From Prescottella soli (GTDB lineage Bacteria; Actinomycetota; Actinomycetes; Mycobacteriales; Mycobacteriaceae): a DNA stretch of 64,000 bases. Position 1 is the first letter of the stretch. Each line of letters begins with the position of its first letter. The translations under genes and the position numbers were made by a program. Under the pieces are notes generated by a model. The model saw only the letters and a program-made list of their open reading frames with translations, searched no databases and had not been told where the DNA came from. The stretch spans positions 4,464,001 through 4,528,000 of the forward strand of contig NZ_CP157276.1 in the NCBI RefSeq assembly GCF_040024445.1, given 5' to 3'. This document shows positions 28,092 to 38,144 of this stretch, one piece after another.

Positions 28092-28186
28092 CTATTCGCC
28101 TCCGGCGCTGGCGTTGTCTATTGGCCTCCGGCGCTGGCGTTGTCTATTCGCCTCCGGCGCTGGAGTTGTCTATTCGCCTCCGGCGA
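28092..28186. repeat. 26-bp tandem repeat (3 full units plus a 17-bp partial unit) next to trmL
   Basis: Units at 28092-28117, 28118-28143 and 28144-28169 begin CTATTCGCCTCCGGCGCTGG and differ at single bases (G for C in unit 2, A for C in unit 3). The partial fourth unit at 28170-28186 is the last codons and stop of trmL on the minus strand. The array therefore arose by tandem duplication of the trmL stop region. It is a minisatellite that could vary in copy number among strains. Confidence 0.95.
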
Positions 28187-28634
28187 AGCCGTGCTGGCGC
28201 CACGCCTCGTACGTGACGACGGCCGCGGCGTTCGACAAATTCAGCGACCGCCGGCCCGGGATCATCGGGATCCGCACCTGCGCGGTCACGTGCGGATCCT
28301 CGAGCACCTCCTGCGACAGCCCCGTCGGTTCGGGCCCGAACAGCAGGACGTCGCCGGGTTGGTAAGCGATGTCCGCGTACGACGTGGACGCGTGCGCCGT
28401 GAACGCGAACACCCGGTCCGGCTGCAGCGCGGCCCAGGCCGCGTCGAGGTTTTCGTGCACCGTCACCGACGCCAGGTCGTGGTAGTCGAGTCCCGCCCGG
28501 CGGAGCTTGGGTTCGGACAGGTCGAATCCGAGCGGTCCGACGAGGTGCAGCTCACACCCGGTGCCGGCGACCATGCGGATCGCGTTGCCGGTGTTGGGTG
28601 GGATGCGGGGCTCGTGGAACATCACTCGGAACAC
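28170..28634 (-). CDS. trmL: tRNA (cytidine(34)-2'-O)-methyltransferase
   Basis: The 154-residue SPOUT methyltransferase modifies the wobble nucleotide of tRNA-Leu. The N-terminus FRVMFHEPRIPPNTGNAIRM and the middle RRAGLDYHDL match TrmL. The knotted SAM site is seen in LLFGPEPTGLS, IPMIPGRRSLNLSNAAAVV and YEAWRQHGF. The GTG at 28634 gives the usual length; a GTG at 28667 would add 11 residues not found in the family. The stop codon forms the edge of the tandem repeat. It corresponds to the SpoU-type gene Rv3366 of M. tuberculosis. Confidence 0.88.
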   Translation of the reverse strand: MFRVMFHEPRIPPNTGNAIRMVAGTGCELHLVGPLGFDLSEPKLRRAGLDYHDLASVTVHENLDAAWAALQPDRVFAFTAHASTSYADIAYQPGDVLLFGPEPTGLSQEVLEDPHVTAQVRIPMIPGRRSLNLSNAAAVVTYEAWRQHGFAGGE

Positions 28635-28714
28635 GGCGTTCAGCTTGCCAGGCGCCGGTGGGACCACGCCGCGCGGATCGCGGGCGGTCGTAATTGTCGG
28701 TGTTCGGGGGCAGC

Positions 28715-29329
28715 ATGGGTCACATGGCCGAACTCGTGGAGATCGTCGGGGAGGACTTCTCCGACGCGCGACTGCCGCAGCAGACCTGGAGCCGGCAGCG
28801 CTACACGCGGTGCTCGTTCCGGGATGCCGATCTGAGCGAGCTCCGCACCGAGTTCTCCGTGTTCACCGACTGCGATTTCACGGGCGCCGATCTCACCGAC
28901 TCGCACCACTTCGCGAGTGCGTTCCGGTCCTGCACGTTCACGCGGACCACCCTGTGGCACAGCAGTTTCCGGGGGTCGAGCCTGCTCGGGTCGGTGTTCG
29001 TGGACTGTCAGCTGCGGCCGCTGCTGATCGACGAGGTGGACTTCACCTTGGTGTCCATGGGCGGCGCCGACCTGCGCGGCATCGACTTCACCGACTCCGG
29101 GTTCCGGGAGGCCAACCTCGTGCAGGCCGACATGCGCGGCGCGATCCTGCGATCGGTCGACCTGCTCGGCGCCCGGGTGGAGGGGCTCCGGCTGGAGGGG
29201 GCCGACCTGCGCGGAGCCCACCTCGATCCCGGCCTGTGGACCGCCGCAAAACTCGGTGGCACCCAGGTGGAACTCACCCAGGCGGTGGCGTACGCGACCG
29301 CGATGGGGCTCGTCGTCGAACCGTGGTGA
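28715..29329 (+). CDS. pentapeptide-repeat protein
   Basis: The protein of about 204 residues is built of pentapeptide repeats of the A(D/N)LxX type from about residue 25 to 185, for example [20 protein letters not shown] and [10 protein letters not shown]. It should fold as a right-handed quadrilateral beta helix, the shape of Qnr/MfpA proteins that mimic DNA and bind gyrase. Whether this one protects gyrase is unknown. The start is either 28715 or 28724; both are near the same weak G-rich site. It stands alone, divergent from trmL. Confidence 0.82.
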   Translation: MGHMAELVEIVGEDFSDARLPQQTWSRQRYTRCSFRDADLSELRTEFSVFTDCDFTGADLTDSHHFASAFRSCTFTRTTLWHSSFRGSSLLGSVFVDCQLRPLLIDEVDFTLVSMGGADLRGIDFTDSGFREANLVQADMRGAILRSVDLLGARVEGLRLEGADLRGAHLDPGLWTAAKLGGTQVELTQAVAYATAMGLVVEPW

Positions 29330-29387
29330 CCCACCAAGATCCGGAGCCGGTGTCACGCAGCGACCCCAGCCTGGAACAATGGTCGCC

Positions 29388-30248
29388 GTGACTGCAACGA
29401 TCCTGGATGGCAAAGCAACCCGCGACGAGATTTTCACTGACCTCGAGGCCAGGGTGGCAGCCCTGAAGGAGAAGGGCATCACGCCCGGTCTGGGCACGAT
29501 CCTCGTCGGCGACGACCCCGGTTCGGCGGCGTACGTGCGCGGCAAGCACAACGACTGCGCCAGGGTCGGGATCACGTCGATCCGCCGGGACCTGCCCGCC
29601 GACATCACGCAGGCCGAGCTCGAGGCCACGATCGACGAGCTCAACGCCAACCCCGAGTGCACCGGTTACATCGTGCAGCTCCCGCTGCCCAAGCATCTCG
29701 ACGAGAACGCCGCGCTCGAGCGCATCGACCCCGACAAGGACGCCGACGGCCTGCACCCGGTGAACCTGGGCCGCCTCGTGCTCGGCAAGGAGGCCCCGCT
29801 GCCGTGCACCCCGCGCGGCATCGTCCACCTGCTGCGCCGCTACGAGGTTCCGATCGCGGGCGCGCACGTCGCCGTCGTCGGACGCGGTGTCACCGTCGGC
29901 CGCCCGATCGGCCTGCTGCTCACCCGCCGCACCGAGAACGCGACGGTCACGCTGTGCCACACCGGAACACGCGACCTCGCCGCGCAGGTGCGCCAGGCCG
30001 ACATCGTGATCGCGGCCGCCGGCGTGCCGGGACTGATCACCGCCGACATGGTCAAGCCGGGCGCCGCCGTGCTCGACGTGGGTGTCAGCCGCACCGAGGA
30101 CGGGCTCAAGGGCGACGTCGCCGACGACGTCCGCGAGGTCGCCGGATTCATCTCGCCGAACCCGGGTGGCGTCGGACCGCTCACCCGTGCCTTCCTGCTC
30201 ACCAACGTGGTCGAGCGGGCCGAGCAGCTCGCCGGTCTGCGTGGCTAG
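29388..30248 (+). CDS. folD: methylenetetrahydrofolate dehydrogenase/cyclohydrolase
   Basis: The 286-residue bifunctional enzyme interconverts 5,10-methylene-THF, methenyl-THF and 10-formyl-THF. It has the conserved catalytic Lys in YVRGKHNDC, the folate-site block [13 protein letters not shown] and [11 protein letters not shown], the Rossmann loop [16 protein letters not shown], and the closing [14 protein letters not shown]. The GTG at 29388 gives the usual N-terminus [15 protein letters not shown]; an ATG at 29379 is only three residues longer. The neighbour DUF3017 gene follows by 9 bp, as in mycobacteria (Rv3356c/Rv3355c). Confidence 0.95.
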   Translation: MTATILDGKATRDEIFTDLEARVAALKEKGITPGLGTILVGDDPGSAAYVRGKHNDCARVGITSIRRDLPADITQAELEATIDELNANPECTGYIVQLPLPKHLDENAALERIDPDKDADGLHPVNLGRLVLGKEAPLPCTPRGIVHLLRRYEVPIAGAHVAVVGRGVTVGRPIGLLLTRRTENATVTLCHTGTRDLAAQVRQADIVIAAAGVPGLITADMVKPGAAVLDVGVSRTEDGLKGDVADDVREVAGFISPNPGGVGPLTRAFLLTNVVERAEQLAGLRG

Positions 30249-30257
30249 ACTGCGCCC

Positions 30258-30533
30258 GTGACGCAGTTCGTACGCCGAAACCTGCCGATGCTGGCCGTCC
30301 TCCTCGTGGTGGCGGCCGCATTCGTGCTGGTGCTGGCCGACCGCTGGCGGCGTGGTGCCCTCGTACTCGGGGGCGCCATGCTGCTCGCGGCGGTGCTGCG
30401 GGCCGTTGTGTCACCGGACCGGGTGGGACTGCTCGCCGTGCGCGGCAAGGGATTCGACGTCGGCGCCATGACCGTCGTCGGCGTCGCGATCATCGCGCTG
30501 GCGGCATCGATCGATCCGCTCGGCACCGACTGA
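30258..30533 (+). CDS. DUF3017 small membrane protein
   Basis: The 91-residue protein has three predicted membrane helices (about 9-27, 33-49, 67-84) and a GTG start. It matches the actinobacterial DUF3017 family, which is usually encoded directly after folD (M. tuberculosis Rv3355c). No function is known; the conserved neighbourhood is the best clue. It ends 28 bp from the convergent metX stop. Confidence 0.85.
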   Translation: MTQFVRRNLPMLAVLLVVAAAFVLVLADRWRRGALVLGGAMLLAAVLRAVVSPDRVGLLAVRGKGFDVGAMTVVGVAIIALAASIDPLGTD

Positions 30534-30560
30534 GCCGCGTCGCGCGCGGCACGGGGACAA

Positions 30561-31706
30561 TTAGTTGCGGCGCGCGGCGCGCGACAGCTCCATCGTCTCT
30601 TTCAGCATCTCGGCCACAGCGTCGGCCTCGGTGAGGAAGCCGTCGTGGCCGTCCTTCGACTCGAGTACGCGCAACCGGTCGCAGCCGGGCAGGCCGTCCG
30701 CGAGTTCCTGCTGCAGCCGCAGCGGATACAGGCGATCCGAGTCGACGCCGCCGACGATCACCGGCACGTTCGTCGATGCCAGCGCCGCCTCGACTCCGCC
30801 GCGTCCGCGGCCAACGTCGTGCCGGTTCATGGCCTCGGTCATGAGCACGTAGGTGCTCGGGTCGAACCGGGCAACCAGCTTCTCGGCCTGATGATCGAGG
30901 TAGCTCTGGACCGCGTAACGCCCACCGGCCCAAGGGTTCTCGCCGGACTGACTGTCGTTCGCGAAGCGTGAGTCCAGTTCGTTCTCGGTGCGGTACGTCA
31001 GGTGCGCGATCCGACGGGCGAGGCCCAGCCCGTTCCGCGGGACCCGTCCCGTGCCGTGGTAGTCGCCACCCAGCCAGTCGGGGTCGCTCTTGACGATCTG
31101 GATCTGCGTGGTCTGGGTGCCGATCTGGTCGGCGGTGGCCCGCGCACCGACCGCGAGGATCAGCGCAGCATCGACCCGGTCGGGATGACCGACGATCCAC
31201 TCGAGCGTCCGCATCCCGCCCATCGACCCTCCGACGACGGCCGAGAAGCGTTCGATGCCCAGCACGTCCGCGAGCGCGACCTCGGCGGTCACCTGGTCGC
31301 GGATCGAGATCTCGGGGAACCGCGATCCCCACGGCGCGCCGTCGGCCGCGAGTGAGCCCGGCCCCGTCGTGCCGCGGCAGCCGCCGAGCACGTTCGCCGC
31401 CAGCACGCACCACTCGTCGGTGTCGATCGGTGCGCCGGGGCCGACCATGCCGTCCCACCATCCGGGGGAGGGATGCTCGTCGTCGGCCGGGCCGGTCACG
31501 TGCGAGTCGCCGGTGAGGGCGTGCTCGACGAGGACCACGTTGTCCTTGTTGGGGGAGAGCTCACCCCAGCGCTGGATCGCAAGGGTGACATCGGGCAGCA
31601 CCACACCCGTCTCGAGTTCGATCGAGCCGATGTGCACAAAGCCCAACTGCCCGTCCGGCGGGGGGAATCCCGCCGGACGGGCGTTGCGAACCGAGCTGAC
31701 GGTCAA
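30561..31706 (-). CDS. metX: homoserine O-acetyltransferase
   Basis: The 381-residue alpha/beta-hydrolase-fold acyltransferase makes O-acetylhomoserine for methionine synthesis. It has the nucleophile Ser in the GGSMGGM elbow, the Asp in [12 protein letters not shown] and the His in SKDGHDGFL. The early motifs [12 protein letters not shown] and [11 protein letters not shown] are those of MetX. Its ATG overlaps the stop of metY (ATGA, 31703-31706), so the two are translationally coupled and both lie downstream of the SAM-IV riboswitch. Confidence 0.96.
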   Translation of the reverse strand: MTVSSVRNARPAGFPPPDGQLGFVHIGSIELETGVVLPDVTLAIQRWGELSPNKDNVVLVEHALTGDSHVTGPADDEHPSPGWWDGMVGPGAPIDTDEWCVLAANVLGGCRGTTGPGSLAADGAPWGSRFPEISIRDQVTAEVALADVLGIERFSAVVGGSMGGMRTLEWIVGHPDRVDAALILAVGARATADQIGTQTTQIQIVKSDPDWLGGDYHGTGRVPRNGLGLARRIAHLTYRTENELDSRFANDSQSGENPWAGGRYAVQSYLDHQAEKLVARFDPSTYVLMTEAMNRHDVGRGRGGVEAALASTNVPVIVGGVDSDRLYPLRLQQELADGLPGCDRLRVLESKDGHDGFLTEADAVAEMLKETMELSRAARRN

Positions 31707-33004
31707 GACGCCGCCGCCGCAAACCCGGCTTCGAGGTCGGCGATGATGTCGTCGATGCCCTCGATGCCGACGGCGAGGCGTACCAGACCGGGCGTGACAC
31801 CCGACGCGAGCTGCTCCTCGGGGGTCAGCTGCGAGTGCGTGGTCGAGGCCGGGTGGATCACCAGCGAGCGCACGTCACCGATGTTGGCGACGTGGCTGTG
31901 CAGCGTGAGCGCGTTGACGAACTTCTTGCCCGCGTCGACGCCGCCGGCCAGCTCGAACGCGACGATCGCGCCGGTGCCGCGCGGCGCCAGCGTCTTGCCG
32001 CGCTCGTGCCACGGCGAGGACTCCAGGCCCGCGTACGACACGGACTTCACGTCGGGGCGCGCCTCCAGGTACTCGGCGACGGCCTTCGCGTTCGCGACGT
32101 GGCGCTCCATGCGCAGGCTCAGCGTCTCGATGCCCTGCGAGATGAGGAACGCGTTGAACGGCGAGATTGCGGCGCCGAGATCGCGCAGCAGCTGCACGCG
32201 GGCCTTCAGCGCGAACGCCGGGGCGCCGAGGTCGGCGTACACGACACCGTGGTAGCTCGGATCGGCCGTCGTGAAGTTGGTGTGGCGGCCCTGCGTCCAG
32301 TCGAACTTGCCGCCGTCGACGATCACGCCGGCGACCGCGGTGCCGTGGCCGCCGAGGTACTTGGTGGCCGAGTGGACGACGATGTCGGCGCCGTGCTCGA
32401 GCGGGCGGATCAGGTACGGCGTCGCGACCGTGTTGTCGACGATCAGCGGGAGGCCGTTCTCGTGCGCGACCTTCGAGATGCCCGGGATGTCGAGCACGTC
32501 GTTGCGCGGGTTCGAGATCGACTCGCCGTAGAACGCCTTGGTGTTCGGGCGGACAGCGGCACGCCACTGCTCGATGTCGTCGGGATCCTCGACGAACGAG
32601 ACCTCGATGCCCAGCTTGCGCAGCGAGTAGTGGAACAGGTTGTATGTGCCGCCGTACAGGCGCGGGCTCGACACGATGTGGTCGCCGGCCTCGGCGAGGT
32701 TGAGGATCGCGAACGTCTCGGCGGCCTGACCGGAAGCGAGCAGCAGCGCGGCGACGCCACCTTCGAGCGCGGCGATCCGCTGCTCGACGGCGTCCTGCGT
32801 CGGGTTCATGATCCGGGTGTAGATGTTGCCCGGCTCGGCCAGACCGAACAACGCGGCCGCGTGATCGGTGCTGTTGAACGTGTACGACGTGGTCTGGTAG
32901 ATCGGCAGCGCACGTGCGTTGGTGGTGCCGTCGGGCAGCTGACCAGCGTGGATCTGCTTGGTCTCGAAGCTCCAAGTCGACGAGGGGTCCGTGATTTCGG
33001 TCAT
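31703..33004 (-). CDS. metY: O-acetylhomoserine sulfhydrylase
   Basis: The 433-residue PLP enzyme makes homocysteine from O-acetylhomoserine and sulfide. It has [10 protein letters not shown] and [16 protein letters not shown] at the N-terminus, the [13 protein letters not shown] region, and the PLP-lysine in [12 protein letters not shown]. Long loops such as [15 protein letters not shown] set MetY apart from MetB/MetC. The ATG at 33004 is chosen because homology begins there. It is the first gene of the metY-metX operon and is preceded by a 5' leader holding a SAM-IV riboswitch. Confidence 0.95.
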   Translation of the reverse strand: MTEITDPSSTWSFETKQIHAGQLPDGTTNARALPIYQTTSYTFNSTDHAAALFGLAEPGNIYTRIMNPTQDAVEQRIAALEGGVAALLLASGQAAETFAILNLAEAGDHIVSSPRLYGGTYNLFHYSLRKLGIEVSFVEDPDDIEQWRAAVRPNTKAFYGESISNPRNDVLDIPGISKVAHENGLPLIVDNTVATPYLIRPLEHGADIVVHSATKYLGGHGTAVAGVIVDGGKFDWTQGRHTNFTTADPSYHGVVYADLGAPAFALKARVQLLRDLGAAISPFNAFLISQGIETLSLRMERHVANAKAVAEYLEARPDVKSVSYAGLESSPWHERGKTLAPRGTGAIVAFELAGGVDAGKKFVNALTLHSHVANIGDVRSLVIHPASTTHSQLTPEEQLASGVTPGLVRLAVGIEGIDDIIADLEAGFAAAAS

Positions 33005-33132
33005 GAGTCGTTCTACTCCAGGTTCGGGAGGTGAAGTCTGCAGATGGGGTTGGCGCAGCAACGTCTGCGCGCCTGGGGACCGGCTACTCGTGACAACAAC
33101 ACATGATGAACCTCCGGTGGGGCATGGCCCGG

Positions 33133-33270
33133 TTAGTGGGTCCGTCCCAGCGGACCCGCGCTTGTTTGCCGACTTGCGTCGGAAAACCTGGTCATCACCC
33201 GGGGCACCCCACCGCGGTTGGAGGGTTGCCGGCCAGCGAGCCGGGGCTTGGCGCTGGCACTCATGACCTG
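33133..33270 (-). ncRNA. SAM-IV riboswitch in the metY leader
   Basis: Read on the minus strand, the leader begins GGTCATGAGTGCCAGCG, continues through AAGCCCCGG, CTGGCCGGCAACCCTCC and GGTGGGGTGCC to GATGACC, which closes the first helix, and has the downstream GCGCGGGTCC element with its small GGGTCC/GGACCC hairpin (33138-33157). These are the core and 3' pseudoknot features of SAM-IV, an actinobacterial SAM-sensing class in the SAM-I clan. Binding SAM should reduce expression of metY-metX. The leader from here to the metY start is about 130 nt. Confidence 0.92.
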
Positions 33271-33350
33271 CCGCCGATAGTAGCGGTATCGACCGCACGG
33301 TTGGAAGGAGGCCGGGCAAGTGGGTCGAAAACGAAAGTGACGAACCCCAC

Positions 33351-33383
33351 TTGACTTACATGTCTATACAGGACTAGACATGT
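33351..33383 (+). promoter_or_regulatory. promoter with overlapping palindromic operator for the histidine genes
   Basis: TTGACT at 33351-33356 and TAGACA at 33375-33380 are spaced 18 bp as a sigma-A-type promoter. The 9-bp inverted repeat ACATGTCTA-tacaggac-TAGACATGT (33358-33383) covers the spacer and -10, an ideal repressor site. It precedes the permease-hutH operon by about 100 bp. The regulator is not encoded in this window. Confidence 0.65.
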
Positions 33384-33484
33384 GCCGCAGGTTGTGACGC
33401 GGGGCACAAAACTCGAACAAAAGCCAGGGTTTTTCGATCCGTCGCCGCGCCAGCCGATAACGACACCGTCCAGGGAGTTCGATT

Positions 33485-34885
33485 GTGACAGACACCGCCG
33501 CGAAGCTGACCCGAGGCCTCACAGCGCGCCATATCCGCTTCATCGCCCTCGGTTCCGCCATTGGCACTGGCCTCTTCTACGGCTCTGCGGAGGCGATAAC
33601 CCAGGCAGGGCCGTCCGTCCTGCTGGCCTACTTGATCGGCGGCGCGGTGATCTACATCGTGCTCCGTGCGCTCGGCGAGATGGCGGTGAGCAACCCGGTC
33701 TCGGGTTCGTTCGGCGAGTACGCGAGCAAGCATCTGGGCCCGCTCGCGGGCTTTGCGACCGGCTGGACCTACACGTTCGAGATGGTCGTGGTCTGCCTGG
33801 CCGACGTGACGGCCTTCGGCGTCTACATGGGCTTCTGGTTTCCGGATGTCCCACGGTGGATCTGGGTGCTGTCGGTCATCTTCTTCATCGGCGCGATCAA
33901 CCTGCTCAGCGTCAAGGTCTTCGGTGAGGTGGAGTTCTGGTTCACGATCGTCAAGATCGTGGCGATCGTGGCGATGATCGCCGGCGGTATCGCCGTCCTG
34001 ATCTTCGGGTTCGGTCTCCACGACACCAGCGAGGGCGTGTCGAACCTGTGGAACGAGGGCGGGTTCTTCGCCACCGGGATCGGCGGGTTCCTCGGCTGCT
34101 TCGCGATCGTGATGTTCGCGTTCGGTGGTACCGAGATCATCGGTATCACGGCGGGTGAGGCGGAGGATCCGGAGAAGACCATTCCGCGAGCGATCAACAC
34201 CGTGCCCATCCGGATCATCGTCTTCTACGTGCTCACGCTGGCCGTGATCATGGCGATCACCCCGTGGCAGAACATCGGGTCCGAGGGCAGCCCCTTCGTC
34301 CAGATCTTCCAGGGACTCGGCATCGGTCCGGCCGCGACCGTGCTGAACGTCGTGGTGATCACCGCTGCGCTGTCCGCGATCAACAGTGACATCTTCGGCG
34401 CCGGCCGCATGATGTACGGAATGGCGCAGCGTGGGTACGCGCCGAAGTCGATGGGCCGAGTCTCCCGCAACGGGGTCCCGTGGATGACCGTGGTGATCAT
34501 GGTCGCCGCGCTGTTGGTCGGCGTGGTGCTCAACTACGCGATGCCGGACCGGGTCTTCCTCGTCATCGCGTCGATCGCGACCTTCGCGACGATCTTCGTC
34601 TGGCTGATGATCCTGTTCGCCCAGTACCGCTCGCGGAAGAAGATGAGCGCGGACGAGGCCGCCGCCCTGAAGTTCCCGGTGCCGTTCTGGCCGTACGGAC
34701 AGCTGATCGCGATCGGCTTCCTGGTCTTCGTGATCGCCATCCTGGCCTTCGACGCCGACTCCCGGGTGGCGCTCGTGGTCGGTGCGGTGTGGCTGGTGCT
34801 GCTCGCCCTGGCCTACCGCCGCTGGGTCAGCCCGAACGACCCGAAGCCCGCAATCGACGAAGAGACCGTCGTCGATCCCGTCTGA
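33485..34885 (+). CDS. amino acid permease, probable histidine uptake (HutT/ProY-like)
   Basis: The 466-residue APC-superfamily permease has about twelve membrane helices. The N-terminus [26 protein letters not shown] is the standard AAT-family start, followed by [23 protein letters not shown] and [18 protein letters not shown]. It starts with GTG at 33485 after GGGAG. It is 60 bp upstream of hutH in the same operon, which makes histidine or urocanate the likely substrate. The specificity is inferred from context. Confidence 0.88.
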   Translation: MTDTAAKLTRGLTARHIRFIALGSAIGTGLFYGSAEAITQAGPSVLLAYLIGGAVIYIVLRALGEMAVSNPVSGSFGEYASKHLGPLAGFATGWTYTFEMVVVCLADVTAFGVYMGFWFPDVPRWIWVLSVIFFIGAINLLSVKVFGEVEFWFTIVKIVAIVAMIAGGIAVLIFGFGLHDTSEGVSNLWNEGGFFATGIGGFLGCFAIVMFAFGGTEIIGITAGEAEDPEKTIPRAINTVPIRIIVFYVLTLAVIMAITPWQNIGSEGSPFVQIFQGLGIGPAATVLNVVVITAALSAINSDIFGAGRMMYGMAQRGYAPKSMGRVSRNGVPWMTVVIMVAALLVGVVLNYAMPDRVFLVIASIATFATIFVWLMILFAQYRSRKKMSADEAAALKFPVPFWPYGQLIAIGFLVFVIAILAFDADSRVALVVGAVWLVLLALAYRRWVSPNDPKPAIDEETVVDPV

Positions 34886-34945
34886 CGCCGACGACAACTT
34901 CGATCACGACCTTCTACTTTCTACTTTCGAAACGGAGAACAAGTA

Positions 34946-36532
34946 ATGAGCACGAACACCCTCCCGCGCACCGGCGACGAGGCAGCGAACGAGATCGCAC
35001 CGGTCGTTGTCGGTGTCGGCGCGGTGACGCCCGAGGAAGTCGTGCGCGTCGCACGGTTCGGTGCGACGGTGCAGCTGTCCGACGATGCGCTGTCGGCGAT
35101 CGGCGAGAGCCGCGCCCGCATCCGCGCGCTCGCCGAGGACCCGAAGCCGGTCTACGGCGTGTCCACCGGCTTCGGCGCCCTGGCGACCCGGCACATCCCG
35201 CTCGAGTTGCGGGCGCAGCTGCAGCGCAGCCTCATCCGCTCGCACGCCGCCGGGTCCGGTCCCGAGGTTGAGCGGGAAGTGGTCCGCGCGCTGATGCTGC
35301 TGCGCCTGTCGACGCTGGCGACCGGACGCACCGGCGTTCGCCCGGAGGTGGCGCAGGTCTACGCCTCGCTGCTGTCGTCCGGGATCACGCCGGTGGTCCA
35401 CGAGTACGGCAGCCTCGGCTGCTCCGGCGACCTCGCGCCGCTGGCGCACGTCGCGCTCGTCGTCATCGGTGAAGGCACCGTGCGGGACGCGGCCGGGACG
35501 CTCATGCCCGCGGCCGAGGCGTTGGCCGCGGCCGGGATCGAGCCCGTCCAGCTCGAGGAGAAGGAGGGCCTCGCCCTCATCAACGGCACCGACGGCATGC
35601 TGGGCCAGCTGGTCCTCGCCTGCCACGATCTGCACAAGCTGCTCTCGCTCGCCGACATCACCGCGGCGATGAGCGTCGAGGGCCTGCTCGGAACGGACAA
35701 GGTCTTCGCCGCCGACCTCCAGGCGCTGCGCCCGCAGCCCGGGCAGGCCGTCGCGGCCGCGAACATGACCCGGCTCCTCGCCGGCTCGGAGATCGTCGCC
35801 AGCCACGCGAACCCGGACTGCACGGTCGTCCAGGACGCCTACTCGCTGCGATGCGCACCGCAGGTCGCCGGCGGCGCGCGCGACACCCTCGCCCACGCGG
35901 AGCGGATCGCGTCCTACGAGCTGGCCAGTGCGGTCGACAATCCGGTCGTCACGCTCGACGGCCGCGTCGAGTCGAACGGCAACTTCCACGGAGCGCCCGT
36001 GGCGTACGTGCTGGACTTCCTGGCGATCGTCGTCGCCGACGTCGCGAGCATGAGTGAGCGCCGGACGGACCGGTTCCTGGACAAGGCGCGCAATCACGGA
36101 CTGCCGCCGTTCCTCGCCGACGATCCCGGTGTCGACAGCGGACACATGATCGCCCAGTACACGCAGGCCGCCATCGTGTCCGAGCTCAAGCGCCTCGCCG
36201 CGCCGTCGAGCGTGGACTCGATTCCGTCGTCGGCGATGCAGGAGGACCACGTCTCGATGGGCTGGTCGGGTGCGCGCAAGCTGCGCCGCGCGATCGACGG
36301 ACTCACCCGGGTGCTGGCCATCGAGGCGCTCACCGCGGCACGCGGGCTCGACCTGCGGGCACCCCTGCAGCCGTCCCCGGCGACCGGCGCGGTGCGCAAC
36401 ACCCTGCGCGAGCACGTCGAGGGGCCCGGCACGGACCGTTACCTCGCGCCGGAGATCGAGGCGGCGGTGCAGCTGGTCGCGTCGGGCGCGCTGCTCGACA
36501 GCGCCGAAGCCGTCGTCGGCGAACTCGGCTGA
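34946..36532 (+). CDS. hutH: histidine ammonia-lyase
   Basis: The 528-residue enzyme deaminates L-histidine to urocanate with a self-formed MIO cofactor. The MIO triad lies in YGSLGCSGDLAPLAH and reads Cys-Ser-Gly instead of the usual Ala-Ser-Gly, a variant accepted by the family signature. The Tyr loop is in VYGVSTGFGAL, and the active site continues with NGTDGML and NPVVTLDG ... GNFHG. GGAGA precedes the ATG. The rest of the hut pathway (hutU, hutI) is not in this window. A 15-bp hairpin ends the operon. Confidence 0.95.
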   Translation: MSTNTLPRTGDEAANEIAPVVVGVGAVTPEEVVRVARFGATVQLSDDALSAIGESRARIRALAEDPKPVYGVSTGFGALATRHIPLELRAQLQRSLIRSHAAGSGPEVEREVVRALMLLRLSTLATGRTGVRPEVAQVYASLLSSGITPVVHEYGSLGCSGDLAPLAHVALVVIGEGTVRDAAGTLMPAAEALAAAGIEPVQLEEKEGLALINGTDGMLGQLVLACHDLHKLLSLADITAAMSVEGLLGTDKVFAADLQALRPQPGQAVAAANMTRLLAGSEIVASHANPDCTVVQDAYSLRCAPQVAGGARDTLAHAERIASYELASAVDNPVVTLDGRVESNGNFHGAPVAYVLDFLAIVVADVASMSERRTDRFLDKARNHGLPPFLADDPGVDSGHMIAQYTQAAIVSELKRLAAPSSVDSIPSSAMQEDHVSMGWSGARKLRRAIDGLTRVLAIEALTAARGLDLRAPLQPSPATGAVRNTLREHVEGPGTDRYLAPEIEAAVQLVASGALLDSAEAVVGELG

Positions 36533-36548
36533 TCGGCTGATCTCCTGA

Positions 36549-36583
36549 CGGAGGGTCGCCGCGCGCGTCGCGGCGACCCTCCG
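36549..36583 (+). terminator. hairpin terminator after hutH
   Basis: A perfect 15-bp stem CGGAGGGTCGCCGCG with its complement and a 5-nt loop starts 16 bp after the stop. There is no T-run. It isolates icd, whose own promoter must lie in the 230 bp that follow. Confidence 0.82.
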
Positions 36584-36812
36584 CGGAGGCCTGGTTACTG
36601 GACGGTAGGGTGTGCGGTTCTCGGCCCAGTGGTTGCCTTCCCCGCGGATAGCAGTACGCTCGTCATGTTTGGGTCGGCCCTGACACGGAAGATCCGGACC
36701 GGATACGTTTGATAACTGAACCGTTGGCGGGCTCACTCACAAAGTGGCCCGCACACCCCCGATACCCAGGGAACGGAACCAGGGAAACTTCCTAGGAGGA
36801 CGCGAAGCCCCC

Positions 36813-38030
36813 ATGTCCAAGATCAAGGTCGAAGGCAAGGTCGTCGAACTCGACGGCGACGAGATGACCCGCATCATCTGGCAGTTCATCAAAGACAAGC
36901 TGATCCATCCCTACCTGGATGTCGATCTCGAGTACTACGACCTGGGGATCGAGCATCGCGATGCCACCGACGACCAGGTCACCATCGACGCTGCGGAAGC
37001 GATCAAGAAGCACGGCGTCGGCGTCAAGTGCGCCACGATCACCCCGGACGAGGCTCGGGTCGAGGAATTCGGCCTGAAGAAGATGTGGCGGTCGCCCAAC
37101 GGCACCATCCGTAACATCCTGGGCGGCACCATCTTCCGCGCGCCGATCCTGATCTCCAACGTCCCGCGTCTGGTCCCCGGTTGGACCAAGCCGGTGATCG
37201 TCGGACGTCACGCGTTCGGCGACCAGTACCGCGCCACCGACTTCAAGGTCCCCGGCGCCGGCACGGTCACCATCACGTACACCCCCGAGGACGGCTCCGA
37301 GCCGATCCAGCACGAGGTGTGCCGCATTCCCGAGGACGGCGGCGTCGTCATGGGTATGTACAACTACAAGAAGTCCATCCAGGACTTCGCGCGGGCCTCA
37401 CTGTCTTACGGCCTGCAGCAGAACTACCCGGTCTACCTGTCGACCAAGAACACGATCCTGAAGGCCTACGACGGCATGTTCAAGGACGAGTTCCAGCGGA
37501 TCTATGAGGAAGAGTTCAAGGCGGAGTTCGACGCCGCGGGCCTCACCTACGAGCACCGCCTCATCGACGACATGGTCGCCTCGTCCCTCAAGTGGGAGGG
37601 TGGCTACGTCTGGGCCTGCAAGAACTACGACGGTGACGTCCAGTCCGACACCGTTGCGCAGGGCTACGGCTCGCTGGGCCTGATGACCTCCGTGCTGATG
37701 ACGCCGGACGGCCGCACGGTCGAGGCGGAGGCCGCGCACGGCACCGTCACGCGCCACTACCGTCAGCACCAGCAGGGCAAGCCGACGTCGACCAACCCGA
37801 TCGCGTCGATCTTCGCCTGGACCCGTGGCCTCGAGCACCGCGGCAAGCTGGACAACACCCCGGAGCTGATCGAGTTCGCGCAGCAGCTCGAGGACGTCGT
37901 CATCAAGACCGTCGAGAACGGCCAGATGACCAAGGACCTCGCACTGCTGGTGGGCCCGGACCAGGGTTGGCAGACCACCGAGGAGTTCCTCGCGACCCTC
38001 GACGAGAACCTGGCGAAGGCGCGCGCGTAA
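36813..38030 (+). CDS. icd: NADP-dependent isocitrate dehydrogenase (homodimeric)
   Basis: The 405-residue TCA-cycle enzyme converts isocitrate to 2-oxoglutarate. The start [23 protein letters not shown] and the motifs [30 protein letters not shown] and [11 protein letters not shown] place it in the eukaryote-like dimeric subfamily (M. tuberculosis Icd1, Rv3339c). [12 protein letters not shown] is the NADP-binding segment. AGGAGG lies about 14 bp before the ATG; an in-frame start 23 codons earlier has no homology. It is followed by a textbook terminator. Confidence 0.95.
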   Translation: MSKIKVEGKVVELDGDEMTRIIWQFIKDKLIHPYLDVDLEYYDLGIEHRDATDDQVTIDAAEAIKKHGVGVKCATITPDEARVEEFGLKKMWRSPNGTIRNILGGTIFRAPILISNVPRLVPGWTKPVIVGRHAFGDQYRATDFKVPGAGTVTITYTPEDGSEPIQHEVCRIPEDGGVVMGMYNYKKSIQDFARASLSYGLQQNYPVYLSTKNTILKAYDGMFKDEFQRIYEEEFKAEFDAAGLTYEHRLIDDMVASSLKWEGGYVWACKNYDGDVQSDTVAQGYGSLGLMTSVLMTPDGRTVEAEAAHGTVTRHYRQHQQGKPTSTNPIASIFAWTRGLEHRGKLDNTPELIEFAQQLEDVVIKTVENGQMTKDLALLVGPDQGWQTTEEFLATLDENLAKARA

Positions 38031-38048
38031 TCGCGTAACCCCTTCACC

Positions 38049-38093
38049 GAAACGGGACGTTCCCCTCGTGGGAACGTCCCGTTTCCTTTTCTT
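38049..38093 (+). terminator. Rho-independent terminator after icd
   Basis: A perfect 16-bp stem GAAACGGGACGTTCCC with its complement and a 5-nt loop is followed by CTTTTCTT. It is the clearest intrinsic terminator in the window. Confidence 0.95.
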
Positions 38094-38144
38094 CACTACC
38101 GTCGGACATCTCTGTTCGCACCGTGCCCGGAAGGCATCTTCTTC

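Noticed and set aside
28092-28186. CRISPR-like array
   Set aside because: Units are directly adjacent without variable spacers and derive from trmL; no cas genes are present.
33374-34897. Open frame antisense to the histidine permease
   Set aside because: His/Asp/Arg-rich artefact of reading the opposite strand of a hydrophobic gene.
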